From the NCBI GenBank assembly GCA_050949745.1, contig JBMNGF010000015.1:62001-126000 (forward strand): a stretch of 64,000 nt of DNA. Reading direction: 5' to 3'. The position numbers and the translations under genes were made by a program. Below are positions 36,890-45,486 of this stretch, in pieces (positions within the stretch are counted from its first letter, which is position 1; the number at the start of each line of letters is the position of its first letter). Source of the stretch: Syntrophaceticus sp050949745. Lineage in GTDB: Bacteria; Bacillota; DSM-12270; Thermacetogeniales; Thermacetogeniaceae. The notes beneath the pieces were generated by a model, which worked only from the letters and a program-made list of their open reading frames with translations, did not search any database and was not told the DNA's origin.

Positions 36890-37205
36890 TATCCCCGGTC
36901 TGTATATTCGAATGAATAAACTGCATAAATGGTGCCAGGCACCCGGACTGGGAAACACTTGCCATATAGGCATTTTTCATTCCCGGTGCCAGGCACCATC
37001 ACCAGCGGGCACCATTACCAGCGAACAATCACTGGAACTGTTTCTCTGATGGACTTGATGTATTCAGCCCCCACCCTTCCCCCTCCGGATTACCCTGGGG
37101 CTTTGTACCGGGAACTATTGCGAAAGTATCGGAGTAATTAGTTTCGACGGAGCTTGTACCACGACCCATCACCAGAACCGTCCCCCTGATGGTCCCCTGA
37201 TGGTC
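36890..37205. repeat. Composite repeat block, copy 2 of the selenoprotein region
   Basis: Near-copy of 32755-33080 in the same orientation: ATATTCGAATGAATAAACTG, A cores near 36930 and 36986 joined by GGAAACACTTGCCA, the 'gactgg/gacttg..tattcag...ttcc' stretch and 'cgacggagcttgtaccacgacc' followed by a B unit near 37163-37191. A small B-type unit also lies at 36837-36862. Confidence 0.7.
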
Positions 37206-37339
37206 TTGGCCCCGTGATGGATGGGAAGGAAGCAAAAAGAACGTCCCCCTGCTTCCCCGATGGTCTTACCTGGTACCCTTGACAAAATGTACAAGTTGTT
37301 TTACGCTTTATATAAAGAATGATAGATTTCCGGTAAATT

Positions 37340-37465
37340 AGACATAAACAAAAACCATAAAAAGCTCCGAGTTTGTTAGGCCTGTTTAACAAGGTCTGCA
37401 GACCGATAGGGTATATCGGGTAACTGATATGCCTCCCATTGTGGAAAGGAGACATAACATAAAAT
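37340..37465 (+). ncRNA. Probable molybdenum-cofactor (Moco) riboswitch aptamer
   Basis: The leader contains CTCCGAG, a hairpin GGTC-TGCA-GACC, a CCGAT...ATCGG stem and the block GCCTCCCATTGTGGAAAGGAG, which is the most diagnostic part of the Moco RNA motif as I remember it. The order and size (about 120 nt) fit, and a terminator at 37477-37516 follows. A TTGACA -35-like box occurs at 37279-37284, 60 bases upstream. A covariance-model search is needed; cobalamin, fluoride and TPP leaders were considered and do not fit. Confidence 0.55.
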
Positions 37466-37476
37466 ATGGGACTTCA

Positions 37477-37516
37477 GGCGGTTCTTCCAGCACTATGGGA
37501 GAACCGCCTTGTTTTA
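37477..37516 (+). terminator. Expression-platform terminator of the riboswitch
   Basis: Arms GGCGGTTCTTCC and GGGAGAACCGCC with an eight-base loop, followed by TTGTTTTATT. It lies 11 bases after the aptamer and 130 bases before the first gene, as expected for an OFF switch. Confidence 0.85.
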
Positions 37517-37650
37517 TTAAACAGTTTTTTTGAAGTATCAAAGGGGGTGTTTGGGCGTCAGTTATACATATAATTTTTCATATGAATTAAGTGGTCTAGG
37601 TATTATGCTCGAGAGGTATTGTAAGAAATATTAACATGGGAGGGGTAGTT

Positions 37651-38166
37651 ATGAGAAAGAAACACTATCTAGTACCTATTTTGGGGTTAATGATGGCATT
37701 TCTACTGGTTGGTTGTGCAGGAAACGAGGAACCTGCAGACACTACCTCCAACGGAGACTCACAGTCTGCTGAGACGAGCCAGACGGAAGAAGTGCAGGCA
37801 TTACAGGTGTCAGTTGAGGGTAATGTTGAGAATCCTTTGGATTTTAGTTTGAGTGATTTTGAGGGCCAGGAAGTTACCATAGAAGCGGAAAAGAAGAAGT
37901 GTGAGGAAACAGAAGCCGCACAGGAGTACACCGGCATACCATTATCTGTCATATTAAATGAAGCAACGCCGGCAGCAGAAAGCACCAAACTCACTGTTAC
38001 CAGCTCTGATGGGTATGAGAAAAACTTTGTTTTAGAAAATGTCATGGCTGATGAATCACTAATTATCTCTGAACAAGATGGCAGTTTGCAGATAATTGCA
38101 GGTGATACAGAGAAATACGATGCATCATATTGGGTAAGTGATGTTGTGAAGATTACAGTCAGTTAA
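37651..38166 (+). CDS. Lipoprotein with a molybdopterin-oxidoreductase-like small domain
   Basis: About 171 residues. Signal peptide with lipobox (LLVGCAG), then an acidic linker and a domain of about 110 residues (LQVSVEGNVENPLDFSLSDF, TGIPLSVILNEA, SDGYEKNFVLENV, YDASYWVSDVVKITVS) resembling the fold of sulfite-oxidase-type Moco domains but short and lacking a recognisable cofactor site. ATG at 37651 is after GGGAGGGG; a longer frame from 37636 overlaps that site. The first gene after the riboswitch, 42 bases before the ABC transporter binding-protein gene. Confidence 0.6.
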   Translation: MRKKHYLVPILGLMMAFLLVGCAGNEEPADTTSNGDSQSAETSQTEEVQALQVSVEGNVENPLDFSLSDFEGQEVTIEAEKKKCEETEAAQEYTGIPLSVILNEATPAAESTKLTVTSSDGYEKNFVLENVMADESLIISEQDGSLQIIAGDTEKYDASYWVSDVVKITVS

Positions 38167-38208
38167 TGGGGCTAAGATATTAATATTTAGGAGGGGGGAA
38201 GGTTGAGG

Positions 38209-39285
38209 ATGTATAAAATTAAATCTAATAAATGGCTGTTGTTAATGCTTTGTATTATCTGTTCATTTTGTTTGCTAACAGGCTGCGCAAATTCATCAGA
38301 AGAAGAGGCTAGTGCTGATACCAGAACTGTAACTGATCAGGCTGGCAGGGAGGTTGTTATTCCTACTGAAGTTAATCGCATTGTAACAACCTGGAGGCCA
38401 TGTACGTTTCTGGTCTTCGCTGTAGGTGGCCAAGAAAAGCTGGTCGGTGTGGATAATGGTTCAGTATCAACCCCATTCACGAAGGGGGTTTATCCGGAAA
38501 TAGAAAATGTAGCTAAGGTGGGTGACAAAAAGAGCGGAATTAATATCGAAGAAGTTGTAGCGGCAGAGCCGGATGTTGTTTGTATTTGGGCGGAGGCTGC
38601 TAATGACGGTGTAATTGAACAGTTAGAAACACAGGGGATACCTTGTCTGGTTATTGTTCCTGAATCTGCTGAAGATATGAAAGAGGCTGCTGCTTTATTG
38701 GGAGAAGTGCTCGGCACAACTGAGCAGGCCGAAAAAATCGTAGATTATTATGATGACACCATCGCTATGATTCAGGAAAGGTTGAAGGATGTTTCGGAAG
38801 AAGAAAGGACAAGGGTCTATCTGGCAGGAGCACACGGGATACTTTCCAGCTGCGGCAGTGACTTTTATCAACATTTTTTAATCGAACAAGCAGGGGGAGT
38901 AAATGTGGCAGCTGAACTGCAGGGCGGATGGCAGAATGTGTCCCCTGAACAGTTGGTGGCATGGGATCCAGATGTGATCATAGCAGATCCTTATTGTAAG
39001 GAAAGCATGGAAGATATATTGAAGATGGATCCTGGGCTGGAGGTTCTGCAGGCGGTAAAGAATGATGAATTGTACAGCTTCCCGGAAATTGGCCAGTGGT
39101 CATTCCCTATTCCTCAGTCAGCGATGGGAATTTTGTGGTTGAGTAAAACCATCTACCCTGAGCAGTTTGAAGATATAGATTTTGAAGAAGAAGTCAACAG
39201 CTATTACAAAGATTTTTTTGGAGTAACCTATACAGAGCTTGGGGGCAAGAATCTAGATGGGAGAGGAATTCCGGTTCAAGAATAA
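38209..39285 (+). CDS. ABC transporter substrate-binding lipoprotein (BtuF/FhuD/MolA class)
   Basis: About 358 residues; signal peptide with lipobox (LLTGCANS), then a class III TroA-like fold: RTVTDQAGREVVIPTEVNRIV, GVDNGSVSTPFTKGVYPEI and EVVAAEPDVVCIWAEA. These proteins bind iron-siderophores, cobalamin, haem or, in the Haemophilus MolA case, molybdate/tungstate. ATG at 38209 has AGGAGGGG upstream. It overlaps the permease gene by 29 bases. The riboswitch upstream suggests molybdenum or tungsten, but the sequence alone does not decide. Confidence 0.85.
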   Translation: MYKIKSNKWLLLMLCIICSFCLLTGCANSSEEEASADTRTVTDQAGREVVIPTEVNRIVTTWRPCTFLVFAVGGQEKLVGVDNGSVSTPFTKGVYPEIENVAKVGDKKSGINIEEVVAAEPDVVCIWAEAANDGVIEQLETQGIPCLVIVPESAEDMKEAAALLGEVLGTTEQAEKIVDYYDDTIAMIQERLKDVSEEERTRVYLAGAHGILSSCGSDFYQHFLIEQAGGVNVAAELQGGWQNVSPEQLVAWDPDVIIADPYCKESMEDILKMDPGLEVLQAVKNDELYSFPEIGQWSFPIPQSAMGILWLSKTIYPEQFEDIDFEEEVNSYYKDFFGVTYTELGGKNLDGRGIPVQE

Positions 39286-40291
39286 GAATACAGCAAAGAG
39301 GTTTTCTCTAGCAGTAGTTGTTCTGCTGTGTATAGTAGTATGTTCCTTTTTTGTAGGGCGGTATTATATAGAGCCATCAAGATTGGTGCAGCTGTTAGCG
39401 GCTGCACCATCAGATTGGCTCGACAACCCTGATGTCAGTGTTTTTTATTATATAAGATTGCCGCGGATTATTCTTGCTGTGCTGGTGGGAGCAGCTCTTT
39501 CTGTAGCAGGCTCACTTTTTCAGGGAATATTTCGTAACCCCTTGGTTTCGCCTGATATACTGGGAGTCTCTGCTGGGTGCTGTTTAGGTGCAGCTTTGGG
39601 AATTATTCTTTCTAAATACATATCTTTTCCTTATTTTGTGCAGATAGTTGCATTTGTTTTTGGTATTATTGCCATGATTACGGCTTATGGCATAGCCTCT
39701 ATCAGCAGGGGCGAACCTATTGTCATGCTGATACTGGCAGGGATGGTAGTAGGGAGTTTTGCCAATGCAGCTCTGTCATTTATTAAATTTACTGCAGATC
39801 CCTATGAAGAATTGCCAACCATTGTCTTTTGGATTATGGGCGGTTTTTATCGCGCCAATTGGGGTATCGTAGTTAATCTTCTATTATACATAGTACCCTG
39901 TATAGTGTTGATCATTCTTTTCTCCTGGAAGGTTAATGTTTTATCTCTGGGAGATGAGGAAGCCTCTTCATTAGGGATAAATACCCGTTTTTTCAGATTG
40001 TTATTGCTCGGGCTGGGGACCTTTGCCGTGGCCAGCTGTGTTAGTGTAGCAGGAAGTATCGGATGGGTGGGTCTGATTATTCCTCATGCGGCCAGGATTA
40101 TCATAGGCCCTGATCATAAATATTCAATACCGATGTCTATGCTGATCGGGGGAGGATTTGTGCTGCTGATGGATGATTTGGCTCGCAGCCTGATTGCGGC
40201 GGAGATTCCCATCAGCATCTTGACTGCAGCGATCGGTACTCCTTTTTTTGCTTATTTGCTAATTAAAGGGCGGGGTAATGCCTGGAGGTAG
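39257..40291 (+). CDS. FecCD/BtuC-type ABC transporter permease
   Basis: 344-residue permease with about nine to ten hydrophobic segments. Family motifs include RLPRIILAVLVGAALSVAGSLFQGIFRNPL and SVAGSIGWVGLIIPHAARIIIGPDH, with the ATPase-contacting GLIIPHAAR. ATG at 39257 lies inside the end of the binding-protein gene, so the two are coupled. It imports the same ligand as the binding protein. Confidence 0.92.
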   Translation: MGEEFRFKNKNTAKRFSLAVVVLLCIVVCSFFVGRYYIEPSRLVQLLAAAPSDWLDNPDVSVFYYIRLPRIILAVLVGAALSVAGSLFQGIFRNPLVSPDILGVSAGCCLGAALGIILSKYISFPYFVQIVAFVFGIIAMITAYGIASISRGEPIVMLILAGMVVGSFANAALSFIKFTADPYEELPTIVFWIMGGFYRANWGIVVNLLLYIVPCIVLIILFSWKVNVLSLGDEEASSLGINTRFFRLLLLGLGTFAVASCVSVAGSIGWVGLIIPHAARIIIGPDHKYSIPMSMLIGGGFVLLMDDLARSLIAAEIPISILTAAIGTPFFAYLLIKGRGNAWR

Positions 40292-40299
40292 ATATTTTT

Positions 40300-41064
40300 A
40301 TGGCTATCGAAGCTGTCAATCTTGAATTTGGTTATAAAGAGGAAAACATTATTTCAAAATGCAGTTTTACTATAGATAAAGGAAAGATATGCTGTATACT
40401 TGGCCCAAATGGTTCAGGGAAGACCACGATTTTGAAATTGCTGAATGGCACACTTAAACCCCGTGAAGGCCTGGTCCTGCTTGATGGGCGAAATATCGAG
40501 CAGTTAAGTAACAAGGAAATTGCCAGGTTAATGGCTTTTGTGCCACAGGAGCATAATGGTGTTTTTCCTTATACTGTGTTAGAAATGGTAGTGATGGGGA
40601 GAAACCCTTATTTAAGTGTTTTTGCCAGGCCGCAGGAAAGAGATTATCATATAGCAGAGGAAGCCCTGGATATGCTCGGTATATCTTATTTAAGGGATCA
40701 GTGCTATATGGAAATCAGCGGAGGAGAGAGGCAGATGGTGTTTTTGGCCAGGGCGATAGCCCAGGAAGCAGCATATTTTATTATGGATGAGCCTACATCT
40801 CACCTGGATTTTTATAACCAACACGGAATAATGAATGTTTTGCGCAGGATAGTAGAGGAGAGAGGTTGTTGTGTGATTATAGCTATGCATGACCCTAACC
40901 TGACTATGGCCTTTTCCGATGAGGTGTTAATGATCAAACAGGGCCAACTGCTTAAAGAAGGCCTTGCCAAAGAGGTAATGACAGCTGATAATCTCGGTGA
41001 TCTTTATGATATGAATTTAAAGATGGCTTCTCTTGAAGGGGAGAAGAAAGTTGTTTTTGCGTGA
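40300..41064 (+). CDS. FecE/BtuD-type ABC transporter ATPase
   Basis: 254-residue ATPase with Walker A GPNGSGKTTILKLL near residue 37, signature ISGGERQMVFLARAIAQ, Walker B YFIMDEPTSHLD and H-loop IAMHDPNL. It starts eight bases after the permease stop and completes the three-gene importer. No fused domain. Confidence 0.93.
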   Translation: MAIEAVNLEFGYKEENIISKCSFTIDKGKICCILGPNGSGKTTILKLLNGTLKPREGLVLLDGRNIEQLSNKEIARLMAFVPQEHNGVFPYTVLEMVVMGRNPYLSVFARPQERDYHIAEEALDMLGISYLRDQCYMEISGGERQMVFLARAIAQEAAYFIMDEPTSHLDFYNQHGIMNVLRRIVEERGCCVIIAMHDPNLTMAFSDEVLMIKQGQLLKEGLAKEVMTADNLGDLYDMNLKMASLEGEKKVVFA

Positions 41065-41435
41065 AAGGTGATAGGGGAACGGGAGCGCGACGGTTCAGAC
41101 TTTGTATCTGGACCCATCAGAGACTCATTAGAGGGACGGTTCTCGTGATGGAGAGCCTGAAGATTTTGTACCTGGACCGATCACTGGCTTGTATATTCGA
41201 ATGAATAAACTGCATAAATGGTGCCAGGCACCATTACCGGCAACCAATTACTGGAATTGTCGCTGTTATGGACCAGAAGGAAGCAAAAAGAACGTTCCCC
41301 TGCTTCGAGCGGGGCGGACGGATCCTACGCCTTCACCGGAGTTCCCCGGATGGTTCTACCGATAGGCCGGACTTTTTGTACCTGGACCCATCACCGGAAC
41401 CGTCCCCCCGATGGACCACGAAAGGAGTGTAGTTG
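41065..41435. repeat. 370 bp region with A and B repeats
   Basis: A core GGTGCCAGGCACC near 41219-41231, preceded by the ATATTCGAATGAATAAACTG linker, B units near 41125-41150 and 41388-41414 and the AGGAAGCAAAAAGAACGT phrase at 41278-41295, also found at 37227-37244. The final B unit ends close to the ribosome binding site of the next gene. Confidence 0.6.
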
Positions 41436-42186
41436 ATGCTGCGAAAAGTCTACAATAGTGCTGTTCCACAGCTGAAGGGTAAAAAGGTCAGGGATCTGTG
41501 TATTGGGATCGAACTGCTGGCAGTGGAGCTTGATGGTGGGGAGATCGGTGTTGCTTATGTTTTGAAAAACGAGATTAGGCTGTGGGTGTGTTTCTCTACC
41601 GGAACCAGGGAAATTAAGCGGTATGGATGCAGAGGAACTGTCATCACAGATGCTGCAAAATGAGGGGGGGAATCCTCTGAGCAATGCTGTAGGTGTTGCT
41701 GTATGTAATGCTGTCACTGATTATGATGCTCTGTCATCCGAAGTATTGGATGCTGCTGATGTGTTTGCTGTACGGCCAGATGATACTGTGGGTATGATCG
41801 GCAATATCGGTCCTGTTGCGAAGCAGCTGAAGTCGAAAGCCAAGAGGATGATTATTTTTGATAGAGGAAAGCCTGAGGGGGTTTACCCGGAAGAACGACA
41901 GGAGGAACTGTTACCCCAGTGTGACCTGATCGTTATTACCAGTTCAACTCTTCTCAATGGTACATTTTCCAGAGTGATCTCCTATTGCCGCCAAGCGAGA
42001 GAGGTTGTCCTCACCGGTGCAACAACCCCTCTCTACCCGGAAGCCTTTCATGGTACAGGTGTGACCGTTTTGGCCGGTTCTCGCTGGTTTCCTCAGTACA
42101 AAAAGGAGATTTTTACCCGAATCAGCCAGGGAGCATGCCTGCGCCAGATTATGCAGTATGGGGAGAAATTAGCAGTGAGGCTGTGA
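41436..42186 (+). pseudogene. DUF4213/DUF364 (putative heavy-metal-chelation-type) gene broken by a +1 frameshift
   Basis: The first part (41436-about 41580) reads MLRKVYNSAVPQLKG...AYVLKNEI, and the second (about 41580-42186) continues in the next frame as CGCVSLPEPGKLSGMDAEELSS...AVRL. Together they match the size and order of DUF4213 plus DUF364 proteins (about 250 residues), which are often encoded near metal ABC transporters. The junction is near 'gattaggctgtgggtgtg' and needs one base removed. AAAGGAG eight bases before the ATG supports the start. Whether this is a true mutation or a sequencing error is open. Confidence 0.75.
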
Positions 42187-42196
42187 TGAATGTGAC

Positions 42197-42231
42197 AAGC
42201 GTGACAAAGGGTTCCCCTGTCACGCTTTTGT
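42197..42231 (+). terminator. D-type hairpin terminator after the DUF4213/DUF364 gene
   Basis: Perfect 10-base arms AAGCGTGACA and TGTCACGCTT with an 11-base loop and a short T-run (TTGTT). Confidence 0.75.
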
Positions 42232-42245
42232 TCTATTATCCCAGT

Positions 42246-42291
42246 TCATCCAGCGGGGATGGACCAATCACCGGAACCGTCCCCCTGATGG
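42246..42291. repeat. B hairpin at one edge of the pepF fragment
   Basis: GACCAATCACCGG...CCCCTGATGGTC at 42259-42291 adjoins the duplicated pepF tail. Confidence 0.75.
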
Positions 42292-42870
42292 TCATTCCAA
42301 CTCATTCAGCAGGCTGGAGAAGCGGTCGATGGCATCTTGTACAGGCTGTGGGCTGGTCATATTTACACCCGCTTCCTGCAGGAGGTTGAGCGGGTAGTCT
42401 GAGCCGCCTTTTTGGAGAAAGGAAAGATACTTTTCCACTGCCGGCTTCCCTTTGGTCAGGATCTGCTTCACCAGAGAGACTGCTGCTGACATCCCTGTGG
42501 CGTATTTGTAGACGTAGAAGGCATCGTAAAAATGGGGAATGCGTGCCCATTCATAATCGATCTCTCTGGCCACTACCATCTCTTCGCCGTGATAGTCGGT
42601 GTTTAATTGATGGTAAGTTTCTTTCAAGAAATGGGATGTAAGGCCTTCACCCTTTTCCGCCTGATCATGGATGATGGTTTCGAACTCGGCGAACATGGTC
42701 TGCCTGAAAATTGTTGTGCGAAACATTTCCAAATAGTAATTAATGAGATAGTTCCTCTTATCCTGCTCGGTGACCGTCTGCAGAAGATACTCCATCAACA
42801 AGCTTTCATGAACAGTGGATGCAACCTCTGCGGTAAAAATGGCCGGAGCGGAGTAGATGAAGGGCTGCTC
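42292..42870 (-). pseudogene. Duplicated C-terminal fragment of oligoendopeptidase F
   Basis: About 575 bp, encoding 190 residues beginning with GQEQPFIYSAPAIF, nearly identical (by eye over 90%) to the last 190 residues of the full pepF at 45487-47250. The HEMGH active site is missing, because the copy starts just after it. Differences include R/Q and V/A changes and the last residues (DELE against DELI). It is bordered by B repeats on both sides (42259-42291 and 42884-42909), so it looks like a repeat-associated segmental copy, not a gene. An ATG-less start makes expression unlikely. Confidence 0.85.
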
Positions 42871-42883
42871 TTGGCCGCTGGCC

Positions 42884-42971
42884 ATCAGAGGGACGGTTCT
42901 CGTGATGGAGAACCTAACCTGATAGACTTTGTACCTGGACCCATCACCGGAACCGTCCCCGTGATTGGTCC
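42884..42971. repeat. B hairpins at the other edge of the pepF fragment
   Basis: 'atcagagggacggttctcgtgat' at 42885-42907 and 'acccatcaccggaaccgtccccgtgattggtcc' ending near 42971. The pepF-derived sequence stops exactly where this begins. Confidence 0.7.
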
Positions 42972-43028
42972 TTTGATTCTTTAATCTCCATTTACCGCAT
43001 ATAAAAAAGAGAGCATGTTCATTTGAGG

Positions 43029-43920
43029 ATGGGATTTATGGACAGGTTTCTCTTGGTTGCTTTACTCACAGCGGTGATCCACCTCATCGGCACCCTAGTT
43101 TATGTGGCGCGTTTTTCTGGGGTTAAGACAAAACGGTTGGCCACCGCTTTTTCCCTTTATCAGGTTATTTCTCTGCTTGCTATGACCGCTAACATGGTGC
43201 AGGCTCCGCTCCTTTCCTTAACGGTAGAGCAGGCGATCAATACCGGTCAGATCTACAAACAGGCTTATCTCAACGGGCTGGAGAGTAATATTCGCTATAT
43301 CATTGTAGCGGCCTCAGTGGGAACTGCTGCTGCAGGCATGTTCGCTCCATTTTTCTCATTTCTGTTTAACCGGACAATTTTCTTGTTTGAAAGGATAGGC
43401 TCACTGCCGACAGCTGATCCTGTCAATGTTCGCCCCTTCCCGCTTTTTCAGGCTGCAGCGGGAGCTGCGTCTGGCCTTCATTTATTTGGTTAGGTCTTAT
43501 CTCAGGAAAGGGATAGGGCTGAGCGGCACTTCACCTGCTGTCCGTTTTCGGCAGAGCTTTTTTCCCGCCAAGCTGTTTGTCATCAATATCCTGGTCGTTG
43601 GAATCTGGACAACCGGCGTGCTTTCAGCACTCTTTGCCGGCGCTCTGACACCTGAATATCGTTCCACAGCGACCCTCATGTCAGGGATAGTCAACCTGAT
43701 CGCTGTTTTTCTTGACACTTTTCTTGTTGATCCGGTTACTGCCATGATCACCGATCAGACACTGTCAGGGGCGCGGCAGGAGAGAGAGATTCTGCACCTT
43801 ACCTTTTGGCTCATCATAAGCCGGCTGCTGGGAACGCTTTTCGCCCAGGCCCTCTTTCTGCCGGCAGCTAACTTTGTGAGATATGCTACTATACTGCTAT
43901 CGGCACCACCCAATCTATGA
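43029..43920 (+). pseudogene. Amj-like lipid II flippase gene with a +1 frameshift
   Basis: The first part (43029/43038-about 43445) encodes MDRFLLVALLTAVIHLIGTL...VNVRPFPLF and the second, in the next frame, RLQRELRLAFIYLVRSYL...RYATILLSAPPNL, together about 295 residues with several membrane helices. This matches the DUF2837/Amj family, which flips lipid II in cell-wall synthesis. The frames join if one T is removed from CTTTTTC near 43442-43447. As written, the protein is cut after about 150 residues. The homopolymer suggests either a real slip mutation or a sequencing error. Confidence 0.75.
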
Positions 43921-44007
43921 ATTGTCTTCTCATTTCTGGTTATTCTATTTCTAAGATGAAAACTAAACCGCACAAATAAAAGCAGTATCCAGAAAGGGGA
44001 ATGGAAA

Positions 44008-45099
44008 ATGATCAGCACTACCATTTTTCCAGGACGCTATGTCCAAGGGTATGACACGATGAAACGCCTGGGAGAGGAGATGGCACGTTTTGGTAAGAAA
44101 GGGCTCTTGATATGCGATCCATTTGTTCTAGAAAAGATCATTCCCAACTACATATCTGGCATTCAGGATGCGGTTCAAGTGGAAACAGTCCAGTTCGGTG
44201 GTGAATGCTCGGAAGAGGAGATAGAGCGCTTAGCAAAGCTGGTGAAGGAAGCGGGCTGCGACTTAGTGGCCGGTATCGGTGGTGGCAAATCGCTGGACAC
44301 AGCTAAGGCAGTGGCCTACAAGGAGGAGTGTCCAGTTGTGGTTGTGCCTACTATTGCCTCCACAGATGCTCCCTGCAGCGCTCTGTCTGTGATATACACA
44401 CCTGAAGGCGGTTTTGATCACTATTTGATTCTGCCCCAGAACCCCAGTGTTGTTTTGCTTGACACCAAAATAATAGCACAGGCTCCTGTACGGTTCTTAG
44501 TTGCGGGGATGGGTGATGCTCTGGCCACCTGGTTTGAGTCCGAATCTGCCAGAGCCAAGTATGCGGCGAATATGACAGGGGATATAGGCTCAATGGCTGC
44601 ATATACCCTTGCAGAGTTGTGCTATAGTACGCTGTTGGAATACGGGGTGGCAGCAAAAGAGGCATGTGAGAAGGGTGCAGTTGTTCCTTCCCTAGAACAT
44701 GTGGTTGAGGCCAATGTTCTATTGAGTGGGATCGGTTTTGAAAGCGGAGGCTTAGCAGCTGCACACGCCATCCATAATGGTCTGACCGCTCTGGAACAGA
44801 CACACAACTACTATCACGGTGAAAAGGTAGCCTATGGTACCCTGACATCACTCTTCTTGACAGATAAGCCGAGCTCTATCATTGATGAAGTATTCTTTTT
44901 CTGTGAGGAAATTGGGCTCCCCACGAGCTTCGCAGAACTTGGGATGGAAGGAGTAACAGACAGCGATCTGATGAGGGTAGCCGAAACGGCATGCGCCGAA
45001 AATGAAACCATTCATAATGAACCGATACCGATAACCAAAGAAAGTGTAGTTGCAGCCATGAAGGCTGCCGATGCCTATGGAAACAGCAGAAGGAAGTAG
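44008..45099 (+). CDS. gldA: Glycerol dehydrogenase (NAD+)
   Basis: 363-residue iron-containing-alcohol-dehydrogenase-type enzyme that oxidises glycerol to dihydroxyacetone. The NAD motif is VAGIGGGKSLDTAKAVA, and GMGDALATWFES plus AHAIHNGLTALEQTHNYYHGEKVAYG provide the metal ligands (Asp, His, His). VVPTIASTDAPCSALSVIY is diagnostic of GldA. It starts at ATG 44008 with GGGGAATGG upstream. No dihydroxyacetone kinase is in the window. The last codons run into a short tandem repeat (45094-45138). Confidence 0.93.
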   Translation: MISTTIFPGRYVQGYDTMKRLGEEMARFGKKGLLICDPFVLEKIIPNYISGIQDAVQVETVQFGGECSEEEIERLAKLVKEAGCDLVAGIGGGKSLDTAKAVAYKEECPVVVVPTIASTDAPCSALSVIYTPEGGFDHYLILPQNPSVVLLDTKIIAQAPVRFLVAGMGDALATWFESESARAKYAANMTGDIGSMAAYTLAELCYSTLLEYGVAAKEACEKGAVVPSLEHVVEANVLLSGIGFESGGLAAAHAIHNGLTALEQTHNYYHGEKVAYGTLTSLFLTDKPSSIIDEVFFFCEEIGLPTSFAELGMEGVTDSDLMRVAETACAENETIHNEPIPITKESVVAAMKAADAYGNSRRK

Positions 45100-45138
45100 A
45101 GGCTAAGTAGAGGCTAAGTAGAGGCTAAGTAGAGGCTG
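45094..45138 (+). repeat. 11-bp tandem repeat at the gldA stop codon
   Basis: AGAGGCTAAGT is repeated nearly four times, the stop codon of gldA being inside the first copy. Confidence 0.8.
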
Positions 45139-45171
45139 ATAGAATATAGTTTTGTCATTCATATTCTCAAA

Positions 45172-45372
45172 CTAGGTTTTTCCTTTCTCACTATAAATTA
45201 CATAGGCGGTAATTCCAAATAAATAGCCTATTCCAGTTCCTAAACTAATTGTAAATACTAGATAGCTTGATTTCAAGAAGATGCCAAAAATTACACCGAT
45301 AGCACAACCGAAAATCATTCCCATTGGTATTAAACTATCTATTAAATTTTTGGCGTCTCTTGGCTTTTTCAT
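45172..45372 (-). CDS. Small membrane protein
   Basis: 66 residues with two hydrophobic helices (PMGMIFGCAIGVIFGIF and YLVFTISLGTGIGYLFG). The N-terminus is polar (KKPRDAKNLIDS) and the C-terminus KT-rich. Family not recognised, except that the size and glycine pattern resemble the small membrane protein at 14448-14627. The ATG has an AAGGAAC site. Confidence 0.55.
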   Translation of the reverse strand: MKKPRDAKNLIDSLIPMGMIFGCAIGVIFGIFLKSSYLVFTISLGTGIGYLFGITAYVIYSEKGKT

Positions 45373-45486
45373 ACCTAATGTTCCTTCTATGTTAATTTTT
45401 TAAACAATCTGACCAGTTCTTTATAAAAATTTAATGTCATATGTGCATACCCTCATGTATAAACTGCATAAATGGTGCCAGGCACC
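45373..45486. repeat. Family-A repeat downstream of pepF
   Basis: A core near 45475-45487 in the GGTGCCAGGCACC orientation, preceded by CATAAACTGCATAAAT-like tail. It overlaps the pepF stop region. Confidence 0.7.

Noticed and set aside
32500..37200. Repeat clusters as a CRISPR array
   Set aside because: Units are palindromic, unevenly spaced, carry different neighbours and there are no cas genes.
37340..37465. Cobalamin riboswitch before a BtuCDF-like importer
   Set aside because: No B12 box (GCCACTG) or related core is present; the leader fits the Moco motif much better.
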